DNA from: an uncultured Acidobacteriota bacterium | GTDB lineage: Bacteria > Acidobacteriota > Thermoanaerobaculia > Gp7-AA8 | Length of the DNA: 9,102 nt | Assembly: GCA_946887105.1 (NCBI GenBank) | Contig: CAMPKJ010000199.1 | Coordinates: forward strand, 1-9,102 | Reading direction: 5' to 3' | In this document: positions 6,701-9,102 of the stretch, in pieces | Numbering within the stretch: position 1 is the first letter of the stretch | Layout of the letters: the number at the start of each line of letters is the position of its first letter | The notes under the pieces: generated by a model | Told to the model about the DNA's origin: nothing | The model's database searches: none | What the model saw: the letters and a program-made list of their open reading frames with translations, nothing else | Made by a program: the position numbers and the translations under genes

Positions 6701-8005
6701 GCCGGTGCCGGAGCCTTCGAGCAGCTTGTCCTTGTTCCAGCCGTACGTGAGCTGGCCGGTCGCCGCGCCGCGCAGTCCCGTTCCTTCGACGCCCCAGTCG
6801 CTGAAGAGCTGTTCGATGGAGATGCCGTAGTAGCGGAGGTCGACCTTCATTGGATACGGCTCGGCGTACTGCGCGAGCGTGTAGTGCGCGCCGATCGTGC
6901 CGCCGCCGTACTTCGCGCGCTCGACGTCGATGGCCATGTCGTTGCCGTTGATGTCGAGGCGACCTTTCGCGTCGTCGAGCGTGTACGTGTCGGCGGTGAT
7001 CTGCGGCGAGGCCCAGCCACCCCGCAGGCGGAAGGTGCCCGCTTTGCCGGTCAGCCGCGTGTCGAGCGCGATCGTGCCCTCGAGCGTGTTCTCGACGCCG
7101 AAGATCTCGCGCACGCGATCGAGCTCGAGACGTGATTGCAGGACCAGGTCGTACACCGCTTCGGTGAGCGGATCGAGCCTGCCGGAGACGAATGCTTCGA
7201 TGCCGCGCCCCTTCATCGCGATGGAGCGCAACTGCAGGATGCCGGGCGTGTAGCGGAAGCCGCCGCGCAGATCGACGTCGAACGTTTCGTAATCCTGCAG
7301 CCGCACGCGCATCAGCGGGCTGGTCATGGTTCCTTCGTACAGCCCCTCGGCACGCGTGACCGACACCTGCGAGTCGATGTTCAGCGCCACCGCTTCGATG
7401 TCGTGGTTGCGATCGAGGAATCCGAAGCCGCCGTTGGCGATGAAGAGCTTTCCGATGTCGAGGCGCACGATCTCGCGCGGGCGCTTCGGACCCGACTTCC
7501 ACTTCGGGAAGTTGTGGCTGCCGTCGGGAAAGACCTCGAACCACAGTCGCGGCTCGCGAATGTCGACGCGATCGAGTTTCACCGCGCGGCCCCAGAACGA
7601 TTCGACGCCGCCGGCGATCTCGATCTGTTTGACCGTTGCGAAGTACTGCGCCACGCCGCCGGGTGCATTGGCGATGCGCAGGTCGTCGATGATCACGCGC
7701 TGCGGGCGCGTCTTGACGATCGTGACCTTGCCGATGGTCACGTCGCGGCCGAGGCGCGATTCGAGCGTGTCCTCGATGCGCTTTCTCACCAGGTCGGCGA
7801 AGCTCGTCGAGCCGAGATACCACCAGCCGCCGCCGATGACGATGAGCAGGACGATCAGTCCGATCGCGAAGACCCAGATCAGACCTTTGAGGCAACCAAA
7901 CATCGGGCCCTTGCGCTGGCGCTCGCGCGCGGAGCGGTGCCTCCCTTGACCGTCCTTCAGCAAGGGCGGAGGAAGAAGAGGATCTCCGGGGTCGGTAACG
8001 TTCAT
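764..8005 (-). CDS. tamB-tamA: TamB-TamA (Omp85) fusion: single-chain translocation and assembly module
   Basis: One uninterrupted frame encodes about 2,413 residues from the ATG at 8005, or 2,418 from an in-frame TTG at 8020. Residue numbers here count from the TTG. Order of parts: a basic cytoplasmic tail (1-45), an inner-membrane helix (about 46-69), an AsmA/TamB-type beta-repeat region (about 70-1080), a TamB C-terminal domain (about 1080-1436), a Thr/Ala/Pro/Gly linker (about 1443-1480), seven POTRA-like domains (about 1483-2038) and an Omp85 barrel (about 2040-2418) ending LGYAF. The family TamB is about 1,260 residues and TamA about 580 in E. coli, and they are separate proteins. TAM helps insert some outer-membrane proteins, and AsmA-like proteins including TamB are implicated in moving phospholipid across the periplasm. 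The Omp85 half carries no signal peptide of its own, so it depends on the N-terminal anchor for export. Recurrent TGTL-type beta turns (for example 542-545, 721-724, 1219-1222, 1293-1296) support the TamB fold. The gene follows the kinase gene by 6-21 bases and probably shares its transcript. BamA-like function for the barrel half is the main alternative. Confidence 0.93.
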   Translation of the reverse strand: MNVTDPGDPLLPPPLLKDGQGRHRSARERQRKGPMFGCLKGLIWVFAIGLIVLLIVIGGGWWYLGSTSFADLVRKRIEDTLESRLGRDVTIGKVTIVKTRPQRVIIDDLRIANAPGGVAQYFATVKQIEIAGGVESFWGRAVKLDRVDIREPRLWFEVFPDGSHNFPKWKSGPKRPREIVRLDIGKLFIANGGFGFLDRNHDIEAVALNIDSQVSVTRAEGLYEGTMTSPLMRVRLQDYETFDVDLRGGFRYTPGILQLRSIAMKGRGIEAFVSGRLDPLTEAVYDLVLQSRLELDRVREIFGVENTLEGTIALDTRLTGKAGTFRLRGGWASPQITADTYTLDDAKGRLDINGNDMAIDVERAKYGGGTIGAHYTLAQYAEPYPMKVDLRYYGISIEQLFSDWGVEGTGLRGAATGQLTYGWNKDKLLEGSGTGTAKLAKNAVAFSEARYPIPIAGATDFSLDNGVVAFRNAELDTDASHVSLAGSLKIEGVVTDLRMNIRSSDFAELDRIAYNFAHSAGKDDYELLGLGGAGTITGTVRGPIDTPQVVAQVTGTAIRYNEVLLGDGDLAIRYDGDKSILTFDRAVFADAGGRLSLTGTIAFPDSGPGPRFDIAVEANGYPAQRAIDAVGLDLQIGAGLATGRMIVTGTPENGRATFAGLNIRRDDATLALNGTINWLPGEGNVAFDLDIAATNFPVADIATFLDFADLPVTGALTGTLKLAGRKESLEGQGSVTVREGTIMGEPIELASADLVFTQGRMRATNVIVRSAAGEIRGEGEVDLANERFSYTISSSSIDLSRLTLLESIRDLLGGTIVLESTGAGTFAQPELVVNARLEGATLRGLTLPPGSAPPSLYIAIRNGRLIVRGAIADIVTIEGDGAVGENMSIDGNVRVSINDVARAAALSAATATIPAAGRLVLDLKLSGRLTPIEALVVEATAPVFDLTIAEQQFTAPEPIRITLRNGRIEFDSFALRRTDSVFAVTGFVEITGAKRLDVDVRGVVEAALLQLFMADVRADGTADVEMSIDGTLSEPRILGTAELRDAEIKFTGFPQLIDEINGTIRFRADRIEIESMRATIGGGSVVAGGSIMMDGMQPQSARITLQGTDVSIRYYEGVTIESNFNLLLSGDLANEASRALLQGDVDVTRGLYYKDFDIQQTLLNALLARNRVVPVSAATWQDRIGLRIHLSAPETLAVQNNIADVTGSAELDVTGTLANPVIIGELTLDEGGRVRIQGVDYRVTRGTVAFQNPFRIDPFFDVTIEGTVSGFGASETEGGPYEVTLNVTGTLDRITPTITSDPPASDITLFSILGLGGLGGQGTAGGVGLLSQSLLYQSIGSLIGSRVFPFVDSFSYDPGGIDTGSGPGAKVTFEKRLSNKVRFLLVYNLENQQSRQVVEWLVNPSWTLQLTRDETDEYRLDARFRRRYEAHWQFGRDREEDFATAATTTGGGTTETAVRTPAPAVTTVNPNAADDAPIAQINFRADAMFDTNAIANEVTLQPGQTVSIRELQSSIKNLYATGNFRDIRVDASTTPAGVVLTFSLFLHYRVGEIQIVGLERGDRTRAQRELSVRLGEILSLNDVEESAAAIEDMLHQIGYLEATVDPETNFFRERNIAEVTFQATPGPKAIVGEVIVEGETAPFTREELIDRMGRKPGETFSLPEAREDADRMQNFMVRRNYRRAEVDFLGHTYDEATHRVQLRYRVEAGPTVRVEVAGVPRSTVRRWLPFARNQEYSEDAIDRAADDIVEGLQLRGHYLATVDFETELENNVLTVTFHVDPGMRYRLTDVSFVGNQQIDDDDLEDIVATTPSGGFRRALQSLLRRPTGVTRGQLSDDRDAVESFYRLAGFSEATVGDPGVTTREDGSLSVTFPITEGPQTLLTEVTVEGNQEIPIDDLPKPQLAQGEPLNPQLLHEDVVAMQTFYANRGHVEVEVAPRVTLSADKTQASVVYSITEGPYVSLDEVIVRGNTYTDRDVVLRKSDLRPGQPFSYTALLEAQRELYRLGIFQRVEVQSTQAGTAVGNRDVTIQVEEGRNLTLSGSVGLRVEREGVGKGTALHERVAVAAAHRNLFGSGRYLGLEIVAGREEREAFLTYREPFIGRWNVPLQFQIFQSDDGTRQGTQIVQRGLSIEASKVARLQTRWSLRYEYLNSTCEGDELCDRLRENKPINTLDPELRAIQISSITPTFFWDTRDDILDPHRGFFTSASIEYAFPLFEAEEKFLKEYVAAALYLPFTERTTLALSGRVGLIQGYARLDDGSLRPIPLTERFTAGGETSHRAFPLNLLGDLCRDDSPLHPELPKDKCTPTLYAEFDENGKRLTPILPLGGSSMALMNVEYRFPIFGNTVGGAVFADIGNVFAGQQIEFDNLRYGAGFGVRYLSPVGPLRIDVASPLNRKWYEDTWQFFFTLGYAF
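767..1903 (-). other. Omp85 outer-membrane beta-barrel with C-terminal beta-signal
   Basis: Residues about 2040-2418. Barrel motifs include SITPTFFWDTRDDILDPHRG (2188-2207), loop-6 region GGETSHRAF (2278-2286), ALMNVEYRFPIFGN (2337-2350), VFADIGNVF (2356-2364) and GAGFGVRYLSPVGPLRIDVA (2377-2396). The chain ends FFTLGYAF, with alternating hydrophobic residues and a terminal Phe, the signal read by the BAM machinery. Four of the protein's five cysteines sit in this barrel as two close pairs, in probable external loops. Confidence 0.9.
1907..3574 (-). other. seven tandem POTRA-like domains
   Basis: Residues about 1483-2038 contain seven beta-alpha-alpha-beta-beta units of roughly 70-95 residues, with approximate starts at 1483, 1554, 1634, 1715, 1788, 1884 and 1964. 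Each shows a first strand, a helix often ending near a GQ/GE turn, a second helix ending in Y/F-x-x-x-G-[YF], and a strand ending in a charged V. Examples are LYATGNFRDIRV (1523-1534), LHQIGYLEATV (1599-1609), YANRGHVEVEV (1930-1940) and LYRLGIFQRVEV (2007-2018). E. coli TamA has three POTRA domains and BamA has five, so this is an extended array. Boundaries are by eye and accurate to about five residues. Confidence 0.82.
3581..3694 (-). other. low-complexity linker joining the TamB and Omp85 halves
   Basis: Residues about 1443-1480 are rich in Thr, Ala, Pro, Gly and Asn (for example ATAATTTGGG and RTPAPAVTTVNPN). They lie between the last TamB strands and the first POTRA strand (IAQINFRA, 1483-1490). 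No stop codon, ribosome-binding site with a start, or signal peptide occurs in or after this stretch. It therefore behaves as a flexible interdomain tether rather than a gene boundary. A proteolytic processing site in the linker cannot be excluded from sequence. Confidence 0.8.
3713..4783 (-). other. TamB C-terminal domain (DUF490-type) of the fusion protein
   Basis: Residues about 1080-1436. Typical TamB C-terminal signs are the strand series LDVTGTLANPVIIGELTLDE (1216-1235), the segment GTVAFQNPFRIDPFFDVTIE (1251-1270), PTITSDPPASDITLFSILGL (1301-1320) and the Gly/Leu/Ser-rich stretch that follows to about residue 1350. It closes with membrane-side beta strands such as VRFLLVYNLE (1386-1395) and RLDARFRRRYEAHW (1424-1437). 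In characterised TAM this end of TamB contacts the POTRA region of TamA, and here it leads straight into the linker and the first POTRA domain. Confidence 0.85.
7814..7885 (-). other. inner-membrane anchor helix of the fusion protein
   Basis: Residues about 46-69 (LIWVFAIGLIVLLIVIGGGW and on to YL) form one hydrophobic helix preceded by a strongly basic stretch (RHRSARERQRKG, residues 27-38). By the positive-inside rule the N-terminus is cytoplasmic and the rest of the protein is periplasmic. No signal-peptidase cleavage site is evident, so this reads as an uncleaved signal anchor, as in E. coli TamB. A lone cysteine, C43, lies just before the helix but is not in a lipobox with a preceding signal peptide. 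Confidence 0.85.
7940..7969 (-). other. possible stem-loop near the start of the fusion gene
   Basis: CCCTTG at 7943-7948 is the exact reverse complement of CAAGGG at 7961-7966. After one mismatch, two further pairs (7940-7941 with 7968-7969) extend the stem, and 12 bases form the loop. In the mRNA the 3' arm holds AGGGAGG, which looks like a Shine-Dalgarno sequence, but no start codon follows at a usable distance. It lies inside the coding region if translation begins at 8005 or 8020, or in the leader if it begins at 7903. A chance hairpin in GC-rich DNA is a real possibility. Confidence 0.25.
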
Positions 8006-8026
8006 CCGGTCGGACGGCAATGCTTG

Positions 8027-9097
8027 CTAATCACGAGCCTGGTTTGGGCCCTCGCTTCGAGCAACCAGGAAAAGGTCCCGCAGGTTGTTGCCCGTCGGCG
8101 CAATCATAATCGGCTCACCGACTTGCGCGGCCAGGGGGTAGCTGTCCGACGCGGCCAGAGCGTCACGAATCTGCGTCGCTCCGGCCTGCGGCCGGGACGG
8201 CGGGAGGTAAATGCCGGCGGCGCCGCTGTTGCCGTCCACGCCGTCCGAACTGGCGAAGAGCGCTTCGCCGGAGCTGATGGCCGCGAATCGCAACGCCAGC
8301 TCGCTGCAGCGGCCGCCCTTTCCCGAGCCATGCACTGCGACCGTCGGCTCGCCTCCGGCGACGAGGATCTGTCCTCGCTGCAGCGCATATCCGGCTAACT
8401 GCCGTGCGGCCTGTTCGACGTCGCACTCCAGTTCCGCGCCGAGGAGCACCGCATCGTTGCCGATGAACTGTGCGGCGATGTTCGTCAACGTGCGGTTGTC
8501 GGCGATGAGGATCGCTTCGCTCGCATGCGCGATCGTCGGTCCGGATGCAACGTCGGCGAGCGCGCCGGTGGAGACGTCGGAGTAGACCAGCGTGACGCTT
8601 CGTCCGCGCACGCGATCGCGCAGCTTCCCGCCTTTGATCGCGGAGAGCTTGCGGCGCTCGCGATTGATCTCGCCGATGCTGCGTCCCGATGCGATCAGTC
8701 GCGCGTTCGCGTTTGCCACATCGTCGTCGGTGTAAGGCGCCAGCGCGACTTCGACGCACGCGGAGCCGCCGCCGGAGATGAGGAACAGGATGTCGTCGTA
8801 CCGTTCGACGAACTGCAGCAACGCGCGTCCGGCGTCGAAGCTCGCGCGGGTCATGTGCGGATGTCCGCCGGCATGCGTTTGTGCATTCGTGCGTGGCAGC
8901 GGATAGCCTTCGGGGATGGCGACGAACGCCGCGTCGATGTCGTGTACGGACGCCACGCCATCGAGCAACGCGCCCGCGCACTTGCCGATCGCCACGACGT
9001 TGCGGGGCATGTCCGCGGTGACGTGCTGGCGCACGAGCACATCCGGCGCGGAGCGCGCGAGCGTTTCGAGATAGGCGCGGACGAGATGCACGCGCAC
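8027..9097 (-). CDS. glycerate 2-kinase, GK-II (MOFRL) family, compact variant, possibly cut at the edge
   Basis: The 356-residue product should phosphorylate D-glycerate with ATP to 2-phosphoglycerate in the cytoplasm, feeding glyoxylate, hydroxypyruvate or sugar-acid carbon into lower glycolysis. Family landmarks in order: VVAIGKCAGAL (34-44), FLISGGGSA (105-113), INRERRKLSAIKGGKL (144-159), SDVSTGALADVASGPT (173-188), AGGEPTVAVHGSGKGGR (247-263), SSDGVDGNSGAAG (283-295) and APTGNNLRDLFLVA (333-346). Usual members are about 400-450 residues. The shortfall lies mainly after ASGPT, where the usual helical stretch is missing and the chain runs directly into IADNRTLTNIA. The frame stays open to the right edge (one Asn codon precedes the GTG at 9097), so the true start may be a few codons outside. 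The first residues (VHLVRAYLETL) already align with the family's N-terminal helix, so little can be missing. It ends six bases before the TTG and 21 bases before the ATG of the fusion gene, which implies one transcript. Confidence 0.88.
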   Translation of the reverse strand: MRVHLVRAYLETLARSAPDVLVRQHVTADMPRNVVAIGKCAGALLDGVASVHDIDAAFVAIPEGYPLPRTNAQTHAGGHPHMTRASFDAGRALLQFVERYDDILFLISGGGSACVEVALAPYTDDDVANANARLIASGRSIGEINRERRKLSAIKGGKLRDRVRGRSVTLVYSDVSTGALADVASGPTIAHASEAILIADNRTLTNIAAQFIGNDAVLLGAELECDVEQAARQLAGYALQRGQILVAGGEPTVAVHGSGKGGRCSELALRFAAISSGEALFASSDGVDGNSGAAGIYLPPSRPQAGATQIRDALAASDSYPLAAQVGEPIMIAPTGNNLRDLFLVARSEGPNQARD

Positions 9098-9102
9098 ATT
9101 GT

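Noticed and set aside
2216..7135. A 1,639-codon open frame on the + strand, antisense to the fusion gene
   Set aside because: Its codons are exactly in register with the sense codons of the minus-strand gene, so it can be closed only where that gene uses TTA, CTA or TCA. Those codons are rare in GC-rich genomes. The product is an Arg/Asp/Ala/His/Val-rich string with no fold-like pattern, whereas the minus strand gives clear TamB and Omp85 motifs.
5667..7895. A 742-codon minus-strand frame inside the fusion gene
   Set aside because: It is a shifted reading frame of the same DNA. The product is dominated by Arg, His, Ala and Gly runs, typical of out-of-frame GC-rich coding sequence, while the in-frame product has continuous TamB features throughout.
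764..8020. Two separate genes (tamB then tamA/bamA) joined by an assembly or sequencing error
   Set aside because: No stop, start with ribosome-binding site, or signal peptide exists at the junction. The linker keeps the frame and coding composition on both sides. An error could remove a stop but would not also remove a signal peptide. Long-read confirmation would still be useful.
7136..8398. A further 420-codon + strand frame spanning the fusion-gene start and the kinase gene
   Set aside because: It is the same in-register antisense artefact and crosses the boundary of two well-supported minus-strand genes. The same applies to the + strand frames at 761-1141 and 1172-2071.
1..9102. RNA genes, CRISPR arrays, insertion sequences, attachment sites or long direct repeats
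   Set aside because: No tRNA-like cloverleaf, rRNA-like segment, regularly spaced repeat, transposase or terminal inverted repeat was seen. Apart from gaps of 9 and 6-21 bases, the window is fully coding.

Overview
The window is almost entirely coding DNA from a GC-rich, diderm (outer-membrane-bearing) bacterium. The codons end mostly in G or C, the codons TTA, CTA and TCA are almost absent, and GTG is used as a start. The outer membrane is shown directly by a large Omp85-type beta-barrel that ends in phenylalanine. No marker here fixes the phylum. A long-POTRA Omp85 protein fused to TamB would fit an environmental lineage such as Acidobacteriota or a relative better than Enterobacterales, but that is a guess.

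Layout. At the left edge, on the + strand, are the last 15 codons of an unknown gene (1-48). Nine bases later comes a complete class I SAM-dependent methyltransferase (58-786). Its tail overlaps by 23 bases the tail of a huge minus-strand gene (764 to about 8005, or 8020 with the upstream start). That gene occupies 80% of the window and encodes one polypeptide of about 2,415 residues. To its right, and upstream of it in transcription, lies a minus-strand glycerate 2-kinase of the GK-II/MOFRL family (8027-9097, start at or just beyond the window edge). Six to 21 bases separate it from the giant gene, so the two probably share a transcript.

The main discovery is the giant gene. Read from its N-terminus, it has a short basic cytoplasmic tail, one inner-membrane helix, about 1,350 residues of AsmA/TamB-like beta-repeat ending in a TamB C-terminal domain, a low-complexity Thr/Ala/Pro/Gly linker, seven POTRA-like domains, and an Omp85 16-strand-type barrel. 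In other bacteria TamB (inner-membrane-anchored) and TamA (outer-membrane barrel) are separate proteins, and the TamB C-terminus contacts the TamA POTRA region. Here the two are joined end to end in that same order. The result would be a covalent bridge from the inner membrane to the outer membrane, a one-gene translocation and assembly module (or lipid-transport bridge).

No RNA genes, mobile elements, CRISPR arrays or long intergenic regions are visible. Promoters for both transcription units must lie outside the window. The 4.9-kb open frame antisense to the giant gene is a codon-usage artefact and is rejected with reasons below.
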